Origin: Bacillaceae bacterium IKA-2
GTDB taxonomy: Bacteria; Bacillota; Bacilli; Bacillales; Anaerobacillaceae
DNA length: 64,000 bases
NCBI GenBank assembly: GCA_031761875.1
Contig: CP134492.1
Span: forward strand, 2,914,001 to 2,978,000
Reading direction: 5' to 3'
Of this stretch, positions 38,030 to 48,068 are shown piece after piece; the first letter of the stretch is position 1, and every line of letters begins with the position of its first letter. Below the pieces are notes generated by a model. The model ran no database searches and was not told the origin of the DNA. It saw only the letters and a list, made by a program, of their open reading frames with translations. The translations under genes were made by a program, and so were the position numbers.

Positions 38030-39646
38030 TTAGTTCTTTTTCTTTTCTTTCTTTAATTGTTCCTTTAAAACTTCATTTTCTTCCCTCAGTTTAAATTTCT
38101 CTTCTTTAAGTATTAATCTCTCTTCTTTCATTTTAAGTTTGCTGAGTTTATCTTGAAATAAAAATAATTGTTCTTTGCGCAACTCTTTAAATAAAGAGAT
38201 AATCATAAATATCATGATAATCGTGAATGGTAATGCTGCTATGATTGCAGCTGTTTGTAGTGCTCCTAGTCCACCCGAGGCAAGTAAAACTGCTGCTGCT
38301 GCTGATTGAATCAAGCCCCAAACCAGCTTTACCGAGTTAGGCGGATTTAGTCTACCATTTGTTGTTTGCATTCCTAGCACAAAGGTAGCTGAGTCAGCGG
38401 AAGTAATAAAGAACGAACAAATCAGAAAGACAGCTAGAATTGAAATAAAAGTACTAAACGGAAATTGCTGTAAAACTGTGAATAGGGCTACTTCCATGCC
38501 ATTCGTTTCAATAACATCCATTATCCCAACATTATCGAATAAATCTAAAGAGATGGCTGTACCACCAAAAACAGAAAACCATAACGCACTAAACAAAGTA
38601 GGTACCGCTAGAACTCCAATTACAAATTCACGAATCGTTCTTCCTCGCGAAACTCGTGCAATAAATGTTCCGACAAATGGCGCCCAAGAAATCCACCAGG
38701 CCCAATAGAAAATCGTCCAACCTTGAACCCAATTCGACTCAGAATCAAAAGGATCCATACGGAAACTCATGCTGATAATATTTTGAAAATAGTTACCCAA
38801 AGTCTGTGTAAAGGCACCCATAATATACGTTGTTGGTCCTAGAAAAAGGACAAATAACATTAAAGCGACAGCTAAGTAAACATTTGCTTTACTAAGAATG
38901 CGAATACCTCGATTTAATCCAGTTAGCGCAGATAGCATATACAAAATCGTAATAATAACGATAATAATTAACTGTGTCATGAACGTATTCGGAATAGAAG
39001 CGCTTATTTCAGATAATCCACCAGAAATTTGCATTGTACCAAACCCAAGTGACGTCGCAACCCCAATTATTGTTGCAAATACAACTAAAACGTTAACCAT
39101 CGTACCAATTGGACCGTTAACTCGGTCACCTATTAACGGACGTAATGTCTCACTAATGACTCCGGAGTATCCTTTACGGAACTGAAAGTAAGCCAAAACT
39201 AGTGCTACTATTGCATAAATTGCCCAAGGATGTAAACCCCAATGAAAAAATGAATAGCGTAAAGCTTGTCCAGCTGCTTGAAAATCCGTTATATTCTCAT
39301 TTGGCGGATAATGAAAGTGGTACATCGGTTCAGCAACACCCCAAAAGACTAATCCAATACCCATACCTGCTGTAAATAAGAATGAAAACCAAGTTATGTA
39401 GTTATATTCTGGTTCTTCATCGGGCCTACCTAATTTAATTCTTCCAAATGGACTAACAACTAAAAATAAAGCGACAATCAAAAATGACGTGGCCGCTAAT
39501 AAATAAAACCAGCCAAATTGGGCGGTAATAACCCCTTGAATATTTCCAGTTACTTCTTCTAAATTACCAGGTGCAATTGCACCCCATAATATTAAACTGA
39601 TCGTAATAAAAGCCGATATATAAAAAACAGGCGTTAACTTCTTCAA
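38030..39646 (-). CDS. BCCT-family glycine betaine/choline-type transporter
   Basis: 538 aa from TTG 39646, six bases after AAAAGGGGAA. An ATG further upstream has no ribosome site. Twelve membrane segments, with the BCCT signature stretches GMGIGLVFWGVAEP and FYWAWWISWAPFVGTFIARVSRGRT, which carry the aromatic betaine-binding box. These carriers import compatible solutes with sodium, for example OpuD in B. subtilis. The last 50 residues form a highly charged helix with regular Leu spacing, likely a coiled coil and an osmosensing or regulatory tail. A good promoter lies about 140 bases upstream. Confidence 0.92.
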   Translation of the reverse strand: MKKLTPVFYISAFITISLILWGAIAPGNLEEVTGNIQGVITAQFGWFYLLAATSFLIVALFLVVSPFGRIKLGRPDEEPEYNYITWFSFLFTAGMGIGLVFWGVAEPMYHFHYPPNENITDFQAAGQALRYSFFHWGLHPWAIYAIVALVLAYFQFRKGYSGVISETLRPLIGDRVNGPIGTMVNVLVVFATIIGVATSLGFGTMQISGGLSEISASIPNTFMTQLIIIVIITILYMLSALTGLNRGIRILSKANVYLAVALMLFVLFLGPTTYIMGAFTQTLGNYFQNIISMSFRMDPFDSESNWVQGWTIFYWAWWISWAPFVGTFIARVSRGRTIREFVIGVLAVPTLFSALWFSVFGGTAISLDLFDNVGIMDVIETNGMEVALFTVLQQFPFSTFISILAVFLICSFFITSADSATFVLGMQTTNGRLNPPNSVKLVWGLIQSAAAAVLLASGGLGALQTAAIIAALPFTIIMIFMIISLFKELRKEQLFLFQDKLSKLKMKEERLILKEEKFKLREENEVLKEQLKKEKKKN

Positions 39647-39788
39647 TGATTGTTCCCCTTTTACTAAATAAATTTTTAAAAAGATTTCAAATTTGTAGCA
39701 TCCCAACCGGTAAGGTTAAGTTTTCACATTATTATCCGTTCATCCTTTGTACTGATTTCAAGGTATTTTATAAAAGATCAACTAAACC

Positions 39789-39817
39789 ATTATACAAGTT
39801 TATCTTATTTTGCGCAA
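39789..39817 (-). promoter_or_regulatory. Predicted sigma-A promoter of the BCCT gene
   Basis: Minus strand: TTGCGC (39812-39817), a 17-bp spacer and TATAAT (39789-39794), giving a leader of about 135 nt. Confidence 0.6.
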
Positions 39818-39901
39818 ATTCTGGTTATTTAAAACTATTATTAATTTTAATAGCGTTCATTATTAACGTTTTGAACTTAGTTACATGAATGAATTGCATA
39901 T

Positions 39902-41491
39902 TTACATAAACAACCTATTTATTAATCGAAATATTCTTGCCGCAAGAGCTTCAGGAACAAACGGTTTTTCAATGTAATCATCTGCACCCATTTCTAAAAA
40001 ACGGATGACATTCTTTTCCCCAGTTAACCCTGTCAACATTGCTATGAGTACATTTTGACTAGAATAGTCTCTTCTAACCCTTTTTAATACTTCTATTCCT
40101 TCCAACCTTGGCATAATGCCATCCAGTAGGATCATGTATTTTTCATCAGGACGATACCAATCAGACTCCAAAAAAGTAATTCCGTCACTAAACTCTAAAA
40201 CACTTATTTCAAATTCTTCACTAGGATTCCAAACAGTAAAAAAATCGATTAATATCTGTCTAATTAAAGGGTCATCGTCGACAATGATGATCCTAATTTT
40301 AACTCGTTTTTTGACACCTTTCATACTAGACTCGTAAATTACTGCTTGATTTCTACCCGAATGTTTAGCATAGTATAGTGCCTGATCTGCTTCATCGATA
40401 ATTGTTTCCGGGTCTAAGTTTTCCTTTGTAACTTCTGCTATTCCTGCTGAAAAGGTAACCTGGAAATATTCTTCCTTTACCGTGAAAGTCTTTTTTTCAA
40501 ATGTACTTCGCATCCGATTAACCATTTGTTTTGCGCCCTCAAGTTTTGTATCTGGTAGTAGTAAAACAAATTCTTCCCCTCCATATCGACAGAGAATATC
40601 CCCTTCACGTTTTAGGCTTTTTACGATAGCTGCAAACTGACGAAGCACATAATCTCCAGTAATATGGCCGTATTTATCATTAACTTTTTTGAAATGATCA
40701 AGGTCGATAAGAACAACTGTAAAAGGAGCCTCACTCCGTCTAAATTGGTAAATGAAATACTCAAGCTGGCTATTCAAATAACTTCGATTATAGGCGCCTG
40801 TTAATTCATCAATAATAATCGATTTCTCGACCTCTTGTTTATGCGCCAAACGATTTTTTATATTGGCGATTAAGATTTCCGTATCGATAGGTTTTGCAAT
40901 AAAATCAACCGCCCCTAACTCATATGAACGGATCATGTTCTCTTTACTTTTGTCAGCGCTTATCATCGTAATTGGAGTGAATGTTTTCTTAGCCTTATCA
41001 CGGATTCGTTCTAGTACTTCAAGGCCATTGAGATCAGGTAAATGGATATCAAGTAAAATAAGGGAAGGTCTAAAATCATAAATCATCTCAAGAACACGTT
41101 TGCCGTGAGGAGATACAATGACCGAAAATCCTTCTTTTTCTAATCTGTTCTTTGTTACTGTGACAAACTCAACATCAGCATCCACTAATAAAATAAAATC
41201 TTGTTCCGATTCATCAATCGAATTTTTATCCATTAAGGAGATGAACGGAGTAATAAACAGTTGCCACTGTTTTTTTTTGAAGTTCTTCAATGTCCTTTTC
41301 TTTAATAAAACTAGGTTGTCTGTAGCAATTTTTTCAAGCTCCGTTATGTTATTCGTTTTTGCCACATCATTTATTGAGTTAATAAAGTTAACTAGCTCTT
41401 CTTGTGTAACTTCCTCTTGATTCGCCCATTGCAAAAAAACCTTTTTCATTTCAGTAAAAATTGTTTTTTGATTTTCATTTTGTTTATTCAT
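39902..41491 (-). CDS. REC-GGDEF-REC diguanylate cyclase
   Basis: 529 aa from ATG 41491, eight bases after GGAG. A helical N-terminus (about 1-95) is followed by a receiver domain (about 97-215, Asp in LILLDIHLP). A GGDEF domain (about 225-385) has an intact GGEEF active site, and a second receiver domain (about 403-525) has its Asp in ILLDGIMP. It should make c-di-GMP under phosphorylation control at both ends. No EAL domain. No cognate kinase is adjacent on the same strand. Confidence 0.92.
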   Translation of the reverse strand: MNKQNENQKTIFTEMKKVFLQWANQEEVTQEELVNFINSINDVAKTNNITELEKIATDNLVLLKKRTLKNFKKKQWQLFITPFISLMDKNSIDESEQDFILLVDADVEFVTVTKNRLEKEGFSVIVSPHGKRVLEMIYDFRPSLILLDIHLPDLNGLEVLERIRDKAKKTFTPITMISADKSKENMIRSYELGAVDFIAKPIDTEILIANIKNRLAHKQEVEKSIIIDELTGAYNRSYLNSQLEYFIYQFRRSEAPFTVVLIDLDHFKKVNDKYGHITGDYVLRQFAAIVKSLKREGDILCRYGGEEFVLLLPDTKLEGAKQMVNRMRSTFEKKTFTVKEEYFQVTFSAGIAEVTKENLDPETIIDEADQALYYAKHSGRNQAVIYESSMKGVKKRVKIRIIIVDDDPLIRQILIDFFTVWNPSEEFEISVLEFSDGITFLESDWYRPDEKYMILLDGIMPRLEGIEVLKRVRRDYSSQNVLIAMLTGLTGEKNVIRFLEMGADDYIEKPFVPEALAARIFRLINRLFM

Positions 41492-41674
41492 ATCCAACGC
41501 TCCAAGGAATTTCAAATTTAGTAAAAATTCATGTTCCTTCAATCTCTGTAAAGTCAATTCTTCATTGCCTTCATTTTTAAATCATCTAGAAATACTGAGA
41601 AAATTTAAAGAAATTACCCTTTAAAATAATAGTAGACTACATCTATTCTACTTGTTGGCATTTTTTTTGTAAAT

Positions 41675-41713
41675 AAAAAAACCAAATCATAGCATGTTAT
41701 GCAATGGTCTGGT
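41675..41713 (-). terminator. Terminator of the racemase/DUF1611 operon
   Basis: An interrupted stem (ACCA...TGGT outside, GCAT/ATGC inside) followed by a U-tract on the minus strand, 17 bases past the racemase stop. Confidence 0.6.
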
Positions 41714-41729
41714 AATAAAAATTTTGTAA

Positions 41730-42839
41730 TTATACATCTGTTTGTTTAAAATCTTGATTGCCTAAATCAGTATTGATGTACTTTTTGTATACATATGGGG
41801 ATGTCATGACAGAAAGAAGTGCACCATAGTTAAGATTGAATGTTACTTCGTCTCCTACCATTAAGTTGCTTTTTTTTGCATCAAGTATCGTGTGATCGCT
41901 GCTTGAACCAAGAATTTCAATATCCAACGTTGGTGTTAGTCCTGCCACCAGTATGTCTTGATTCCCGACTCCAAGAACGGCTCTTTTCATTTGTCCGCGA
42001 TCTTGAAATTTTGGAATGACTCCAAAAGCATTTTGACCTATTTCTCCGTATGGTATAGATGGTTTAGTTTTCAATTCAATCACTTCTGTAACAAAAGTGA
42101 ATGCGTCGGTATATAAACCTGGTATCGCCATTCGGTTTAAAGTTTCACGTCCCAAATAAATTGATTCACCTATCCGCAGGTTATTGACTCTCCCAACACT
42201 ATCTGCTGACATAAACCAATTATAATTGGCCGAGTTTCCACCGGATACATATGAGAGAGAGAGCAAAAATTTCATTTCAACCGCTCTAGCCAGTTTAGAT
42301 AAATCATTCATTTTTTGTTCGTTTGGTTTGACTCCTCCAAAACAAGCAAAGTTTACACCTATTCCGACAATTTTAATCCCTTTAAGTTTCAAGACCTCTT
42401 CAATAAAAGACTCAAGATATTCGGGCATGATCCCTTCTCTTAAATCTCCCATTTCGATCATGAGAATAATTTTCTGGACAGTGAAAGATCTCAAAGCGGC
42501 CTCAGATAATTTTGTAATAACTGTAAGTTCAGTATTAATACTAATATCTGCATTTTTTATCACCGAATCAATTTCAGTTAAAGCGGGTGATCGGAGTAAA
42601 ATAAAGTTTGCCTTAATTCCTGCATCACGCATTTTTTGAAGATTTACCAATTTCGAATCTGCAAGCATCTGAATACCTTGCTCCAAAAATATTTCTGCTA
42701 TTTTCGGATCCCCACAAACCGTTTTAGTAACGCCCATAATTTCGATATTTTTAGAGCCATATATTTCAACTAGTTTCGCTGCGTTATGGGCAATTTTTGC
42801 AAGATTAATTTCAATCCTAGGTGTAAATGGCTGGGTCAC
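41730..42839 (-). CDS. Alanine/ornithine racemase-family PLP enzyme
   Basis: 369 aa. Fold type III PLP enzyme with an N-terminal TIM barrel. The cofactor lysine should be the one in IMGVTKTVCGDP (about residue 39). The sequence is closest in feel to the ornithine/alanine racemase subgroup and not to the cell-wall alanine racemases. The start is GTG, overlapping the end of the upstream DUF1611 gene as GTGA, so the two are translated together. It probably interconverts L- and D-forms of an amino acid handled by the partner protein; the substrate is not known. Confidence 0.8.
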   Translation of the reverse strand: MTQPFTPRIEINLAKIAHNAAKLVEIYGSKNIEIMGVTKTVCGDPKIAEIFLEQGIQMLADSKLVNLQKMRDAGIKANFILLRSPALTEIDSVIKNADISINTELTVITKLSEAALRSFTVQKIILMIEMGDLREGIMPEYLESFIEEVLKLKGIKIVGIGVNFACFGGVKPNEQKMNDLSKLARAVEMKFLLSLSYVSGGNSANYNWFMSADSVGRVNNLRIGESIYLGRETLNRMAIPGLYTDAFTFVTEVIELKTKPSIPYGEIGQNAFGVIPKFQDRGQMKRAVLGVGNQDILVAGLTPTLDIEILGSSSDHTILDAKKSNLMVGDEVTFNLNYGALLSVMTSPYVYKKYINTDLGNQDFKQTDV

Positions 42840-43924
42840 TTGACTAATACTTTTTGCTGTTTACTTTTCAAATTTGGATATGCTTCAAAGATAGATGCAA
42901 CCAGTTTGTCGCACCCTAATTTAAGAGCGTCCGTTGTCGGCAGTTTAAGATCCGCTTCATATTCTGAAATTATTTTAGTAATCTCTGCATCAGACATGTT
43001 CTCATGGTTGATCGTCACCGCGATCACTTTTGCTTTTGAAAAGTTTTCAATAAGATCGATTTCACTTCTCACAGTTGGCATTTTCATATAACTAAAATCA
43101 CCTAAATGTTCTCGTTTCGGTGCGTGTTGAATGATAACTGCCCCAGGCATTGAGCCCCTGATAATTCCGCACGAACTTATATACGCTGGATGGCTTAACG
43201 CCCCTTGGCCTTCAACAATAATGATGTCGGGATTTTCGTTTTCATAAGCCCTCATAATCTGATTTTCAATTTCACCTGTCATAAACTGAGAAGGAATCGC
43301 ATCAATAGCCACTCCGTATTTCGCACCTTGTATTAATCCTGTTTGCCCAGTTGCAATAAAAGCAACATTTAAACCTTTTTCAAGCAATGCATCTTCGAGC
43401 AGTACCGATGTAGTTCGCTTACCTATTGCGCTATCTGTACCCAGTACGGCTACAATTGGTGTCTTGATGTTTAATATCCTCCCTGAAAAAAGATGCATTT
43501 CCTTTTTTGGAGAAGGTTTTCTTACATCATGGATTGTGACATTACACTTTTTAGCATGATTTATAAATTCTTCATCATCCGTAAAAAATTCATGAAGAGG
43601 GTTAACAATATTCATCCCATGTCCCATCGCTTTAAAAAGAAGATTTCTTTCATCTGTTTTCAAGAAAGCCTGAGAAGGAGCTATTCCGTAAATAAACTGA
43701 TCAGGAACCCTTGGAAGGCTGTCTAATACATGATCAAGGTCCTTAAATATAGGAATTCCATTTTTATTCCCGACAAGGTATTCACCTGCATCGATGCCAA
43801 CCTTTGTACTATCAATTACACCAACAATCTCAAATTTCCTTGAACTTCTAACTAGCCCATTAGCTGTCTTTCCATCCATTGTTCCAAAATTATTTTCACA
43901 ATATACGATTGCTGTTTCTTTCAT
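42836..43924 (-). CDS. DUF1611 P-loop protein (DgcN-like)
   Basis: 362 aa from ATG 43924, ten bases after AGGAGG. Upstream codons in the same frame have no ribosome site. The N-terminal domain (about 1-145) is a Rossmann-like fold. The C-terminal domain carries a Walker A (GTDSAIGKRTT) and an acidic Walker B-like IIIVEGQGAL. Relatives are usually paired or fused with an enolase-family epimerase (dipeptide-epimerase/DgcA type) and linked to D-glutamate metabolism. Here the partner is a PLP racemase overlapping by four bases. Confidence 0.8.
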   Translation of the reverse strand: MKETAIVYCENNFGTMDGKTANGLVRSSRKFEIVGVIDSTKVGIDAGEYLVGNKNGIPIFKDLDHVLDSLPRVPDQFIYGIAPSQAFLKTDERNLLFKAMGHGMNIVNPLHEFFTDDEEFINHAKKCNVTIHDVRKPSPKKEMHLFSGRILNIKTPIVAVLGTDSAIGKRTTSVLLEDALLEKGLNVAFIATGQTGLIQGAKYGVAIDAIPSQFMTGEIENQIMRAYENENPDIIIVEGQGALSHPAYISSCGIIRGSMPGAVIIQHAPKREHLGDFSYMKMPTVRSEIDLIENFSKAKVIAVTINHENMSDAEITKIISEYEADLKLPTTDALKLGCDKLVASIFEAYPNLKSKQQKVLVK

Positions 43925-44164
43925 AAAGGCTTTTCCTCCTAAAATATATTTTAATACCTTATCTCCTCGAAATGAGATTTTACATTTTTTGGTGAAGGAA
44001 AAAATACCTTTACCATATAGAAAAACCAAAATAATATTCAATGTAATTTTTTGGCATAATAAACAAAATATTCATACACTCCCACAAGTATAGCACAGTT
44101 CATAAATCTAGGTTTATCATTATACAAATAATGGGAGTCGGATTTTACATTTTAAAGTATTAAT
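43925..44164. other. Upstream region of DUF1611 gene
   Basis: AT-rich, no gene. Minus-strand TTGAAT-n16-TATATG could be a weak promoter. Nothing else is clear. Confidence 0.35.
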
Positions 44165-44196
44165 ACAAAAAAACTAGAGCAGAATTTGCTCTAGTT
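44165..44196 (-). terminator. Terminator of the SDR gene
   Basis: Stem AACTAGAGCA / TGCTCTAGTT, 5-nt loop, followed by a U-tract on the minus strand. Confidence 0.85.
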
Positions 44197-44240
44197 CATT
44201 TATTTTGTGGTCAGCAGACACTTATAATCTGTCAGAGATA

Positions 44241-44975
44241 TTACTGAGCTGTGTAGCCACCATCAACGAGTAAGTTTGCTCCTGTCACAAAGCTAGCATC
44301 ATCAGAAGCTAAGAATAAAATAGCGCTGGCAACTTCTTCAGATCTTCCAAGCCGTCCAATCGGATGTAATGAAATTAAATGATTTTTCATATTCTCATCT
44401 AGCTGATCGAGAAGTGGTGTATCGATATAACCTGGACATACAGCGTTGACCCTAATATTCTCCTTCGCATATTCAACAGCTAATGCTCTTGTAAAGTTGA
44501 CAACGCCACCTTTTGACGCGGAATATGCGGCTGTCTGTGCCTGACCGACGTGACCTAGGATAGAGGCTATATTAACAATACTTCCTCCACCATTTTTTCG
44601 CATCGCTTTTAGAGCATGTTTTGCGACTAAAAAGACCCCATCTAAATTTACAGAGATTACTTTACTCCACTCTTCTAGAGACTGATCAGCAGTTGGACTC
44701 ATTGAACCGATTCCCGCATTATTAACCAAAATATCTACTTTTCCAAATGTTGAAACAGCTGTATCAATCATTTTTTTAACATCTGCTTCATTGGTAACAT
44801 TAACATGAACATAAATTGCATTTTCATTTAGTTCTTGTGCTATTTTAGTCCCTAACTCATCATTCATATCAGCGATGACTACTTTTGCTCCTTCATTTGC
44901 CATTGCACGAGCGGTAAATTCCCCAATTCCACTCGCTCCACCAGTTACTACAGCTACTTTTCCGTTTAATTTCAT
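44241..44975 (-). CDS. Short-chain dehydrogenase/reductase
   Basis: 244 aa from ATG 44975, seven bases after AGGAGGG. Classical SDR: cofactor loop TGGASGIG (about 11-18), NNAG, catalytic Ser in NIAS and the YSASK active site. The Asp after the second strand (VVIADMND) favours NAD over NADP. The substrate is unknown. It shares the strand with the UbiD gene upstream (about 90 bases apart). Confidence 0.9.
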   Translation of the reverse strand: MKLNGKVAVVTGGASGIGEFTARAMANEGAKVVIADMNDELGTKIAQELNENAIYVHVNVTNEADVKKMIDTAVSTFGKVDILVNNAGIGSMSPTADQSLEEWSKVISVNLDGVFLVAKHALKAMRKNGGGSIVNIASILGHVGQAQTAAYSASKGGVVNFTRALAVEYAKENIRVNAVCPGYIDTPLLDQLDENMKNHLISLHPIGRLGRSEEVASAILFLASDDASFVTGANLLVDGGYTAQ

Positions 44976-45065
44976 CAAAGTGCCCTCCTAGTATTTTGGT
45001 CGTTTAATGAATTTCTTAATACTGATCCATCACCAGTTTGAAACTACATCCTAGTTGAGTTGTTA

Positions 45066-46913
45066 CTAACTTTTATGATCACTAACTTTCAACCCATGCA
45101 AACTAGCTCCATTAACAAAGAGCCTTTCAATACTTTTCTCAACAGTTGGATTGGGAATTAATGGTGGTGCATGATGGGGCTTTTTGCGGACATCAATAAT
45201 CAGATTGTCACAACCCCAATGTTTATTTTGATAATAACTGTTAACGCCGTGTATATCATGTGAGGGATTACTTCTCGTAAACGCGACCCATAGAAAGTTA
45301 CTGACTGTCTTGCTAATAAAATCACTATCATCACAAAGGATAATCATCGGGCAAGTTGGGACTGAGCCCCTTTTTCCAATAGCCGTCGATAAATCCTTTA
45401 ACTCTTCTTCGGCCTTAGAGTATGTAGAAAATTCAGGTCCTTCCAAAGCAACGATACCTGGCATCACCAACTTTGGATTTATAAATTCTCCTAGTCCCTT
45501 TAAATTTTCTGGTATTTCTGTACATAAGTCTCTTTTTTTATCACCATAAGCTGCAATAACGACTTTGCTACCGGTATTTAATCCAGTTCCAGAATAATCT
45601 AACGTATCAATTGTCGTATTCGTTTGAAAATGAATATCGCGCTTAAGATCTAGTCGTTCTAAAATATAAGTCAAAAACTCTGCTTCCTTATGGGTGTCTA
45701 AAGGTTGGTTTTCTTCTGCAGTAATAAATAAATATTTTGCTAAACTTAATTGTCCTGTTCCCAAAATTCTATTTGCAATCGTCAGAAGTTCCGCCGGTTG
45801 TTTTACTTTTTGGTAAGGTGTGTAACGTTCGCTACCGATCGCAAAAAGTAATGGATGTACGCCAGCGGCATCAACTGCGTGGACTTCTTGTACACCTGGT
45901 ATTTCTTGCTTAATGGCATCTCCAGTCAACGCATGAATCAGATTACCAAATGCGGTATCTTCTTGAGGTGGTCTTCCAACAACGGTAAACGGCCAAATCG
46001 CAGCTTTTTTCGCATATACTTTATGGACTCTCATTAGTGGGAACTCGTGAGTAAGACTGTAATAGCCTAAATGATCACCAAAAGGACCTTCTGGCTTCGT
46101 TTCACCAGGGTGGATTTCTCCAGTAATAACAAAATCAGCATCATTACTAATACAATAACCGTCTATATAACTATAACGGAAGCGACGTCCAGCAAGCATT
46201 CCTGCAAATGTCATCTCACTTAAGCCTTCTGGTAATGGCATAACTGCCGCTAAAGTGTGGGCAGGGTGGCCACCAATAAAGATACTGACTTTTAACGGAA
46301 CACCAAGTTTATTGGCTTTTTCTTGATGAACTCCGATTCCACGATGAATTTGATAGTGAACACCAATTTCTTGATCCATTTCATATTCATTTCCACTAAG
46401 TTGTATGCGATACATCCCTAAATTGGCGTTCATAATCCCAGGTTTTTCTGGATCTTCACTATAAACTTGAGGTAATGTAACAAAAGCACCTCCATCATCT
46501 GGCCAATGCTTAATCAGGGGAACGTCAGAAATATTAATTTCCTCGTGACTCACCGGTAGGCTATGCTTTTTTTTGACTGGTAGTGCTTTCGAAGCTGCTA
46601 GTCCAGTACTGAAATGCTTAAACGGATTTTTCAAAGCGCTTATCGGGTCGTTACGAAGGGCAACGATGTTCTCAACCGAAGCCCACGTTTTCCGAAAAAT
46701 AAACTTACTTCTCTCTAGTGTGCCGAATAAATTGGATACCGCCCGAAATTTCGAACCTTTTACATTTTCAAATAACAAGGCAGGGCCACCAGCTGCATAA
46801 ACTTTCATGTGGATAGCAGCCATCTCAAGATTAGGGTCTACTTCCTCATGAATACGAATTAATTGACCATTTTTTTCTAAATCAAGAATACATTCTTCTA
46901 GGTTTGGATACAT
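45066..46913 (-). CDS. UbiD-family decarboxylase
   Basis: 615 aa. UbiD proteins use prenylated FMN to decarboxylate or carboxylate aromatic or unsaturated acids. The typical segments are present: the GVHYQIHRGIG region, E in EGLSEMTFAG, and the cofactor/active-site stretch KPEGPFGDHLGYYS. Its natural substrate is unclear; menaquinone synthesis or aromatic acid breakdown are options. The prenyltransferase that makes the cofactor (UbiX) is not in the window. ATG start with AGGAG upstream. Confidence 0.88.
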   Translation of the reverse strand: MYPNLEECILDLEKNGQLIRIHEEVDPNLEMAAIHMKVYAAGGPALLFENVKGSKFRAVSNLFGTLERSKFIFRKTWASVENIVALRNDPISALKNPFKHFSTGLAASKALPVKKKHSLPVSHEEINISDVPLIKHWPDDGGAFVTLPQVYSEDPEKPGIMNANLGMYRIQLSGNEYEMDQEIGVHYQIHRGIGVHQEKANKLGVPLKVSIFIGGHPAHTLAAVMPLPEGLSEMTFAGMLAGRRFRYSYIDGYCISNDADFVITGEIHPGETKPEGPFGDHLGYYSLTHEFPLMRVHKVYAKKAAIWPFTVVGRPPQEDTAFGNLIHALTGDAIKQEIPGVQEVHAVDAAGVHPLLFAIGSERYTPYQKVKQPAELLTIANRILGTGQLSLAKYLFITAEENQPLDTHKEAEFLTYILERLDLKRDIHFQTNTTIDTLDYSGTGLNTGSKVVIAAYGDKKRDLCTEIPENLKGLGEFINPKLVMPGIVALEGPEFSTYSKAEEELKDLSTAIGKRGSVPTCPMIILCDDSDFISKTVSNFLWVAFTRSNPSHDIHGVNSYYQNKHWGCDNLIIDVRKKPHHAPPLIPNPTVEKSIERLFVNGASLHGLKVSDHKS

Positions 46914-46984
46914 AATTTTATAGCTCCTATTGTCGATATTTTCTTTAATTATACCAATTCTAGCATCAACTGTCTCCTATGTTT

Positions 46985-47030
46985 AAAAAACATCAAACCC
47001 ATGCCTTGATAGCTGGGTTTGATGTTTTTT
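46985..47030. terminator. Terminator of ablB
   Basis: Perfect 17-bp stem (46985-47001 with 47014-47030) with A and T runs at its ends. Confidence 0.9.
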
Positions 47031-47038
47031 AAATATGG

Positions 47039-47908
47039 TTACTCATATCCTAATTTCTTCACCCAAAGGTTCATATCCTCAAATTTTTCAAACATATCGC
47101 AGTTTTTTGTTAACCTACCATTGTAACGGTAACCTAACTTCCAAAAGACTGCATTCATTCCAAAGGATAGCGCGCGGGCTAGCGAATACACGCAGTAAAT
47201 GTTCTGTTCAATTAGCTTTTTTTCAAGTTCTCTAATTAGTAGCTTCATAAACCCATACTTACGGTGTTCAGGGAGACTTGCACAGTCGGTCATTTCGGCA
47301 TTATGATAATCTAGATTCACTTCTGCTGAAGCAGCACTAACAAATTCACCCTTCCATTCAACAATGAAAAAGATTGTCCCTTCCCCGATAACTTTCTCGA
47401 TATAACTTTTTTCATTCATCGGTGTTGGATAGGATGGGAAGACAAGCTGATATAATTTGGCAAGTGAGCTTGCATCTTCTTTAGTCGCAAGTCTCATCGT
47501 ATAGCCACTAATTAGTGCTTGGGCTTGATCCTTTTCATTATTTTCTAGCTTTACTACACTTTGGATAATGTCATCTCCTTCTTTCCAAGATTGACTTGTT
47601 CGACGTTCATCTGATAAATAATAGGCCACACAATAAGCATCACTTCCACTAAAATACCCTTCAAATATTCCTTCTAGCTGGTACCCATTTGACAGAAATT
47701 GTTTCCAATCTCCTTCTTTCGCTTTAATTATAATTTTTGAAAGTGAATGGTCTTTCGCAATCTCGGTAACGCGTTTCAAAATAGAAGAGACATTTCCACG
47801 ATAGTCATCTACACGCAAACGTTGACTAACAAAATCAAAATAAAGTTTCATCGTATAAAGCTCGTCAGACTCCCATTTTGACATAAAGGGAATTTCAATA
47901 TTTTTCAC
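47039..47908 (-). CDS. ablB: Beta-lysine N6-acetyltransferase (AblB, YodP)
   Basis: 289 aa. It starts at GTG 47908 with AAGGTG five bases upstream. The C-terminal GNAT domain (about 135-270) has the PEHRKYGFMKLLIREL acetyl-CoA loop. The N-terminal part is specific to this family. It acetylates beta-lysine made by KamA, giving N-epsilon-acetyl-beta-lysine, either a compatible solute or a step in lysine breakdown. Last gene of the kamA-yokU-ablB unit, about 160 bases after yokU. Confidence 0.88.
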   Translation of the reverse strand: MKNIEIPFMSKWESDELYTMKLYFDFVSQRLRVDDYRGNVSSILKRVTEIAKDHSLSKIIIKAKEGDWKQFLSNGYQLEGIFEGYFSGSDAYCVAYYLSDERRTSQSWKEGDDIIQSVVKLENNEKDQAQALISGYTMRLATKEDASSLAKLYQLVFPSYPTPMNEKSYIEKVIGEGTIFFIVEWKGEFVSAASAEVNLDYHNAEMTDCASLPEHRKYGFMKLLIRELEKKLIEQNIYCVYSLARALSFGMNAVFWKLGYRYNGRLTKNCDMFEKFEDMNLWVKKLGYE

Positions 47909-48068
47909 TGTATCACCTTCCTATAGTAAGGAAGATATTTCACAAGTACTTTTAACCTCTTTGAAATATCCTCAAAACAATAATTGTCACGCTATCTCTT
48001 CATTCGGTCCATAACGCTGTTAATCGTATGAGGTCATTACCTATTAATTCAGTCAATAATTGATCTTT

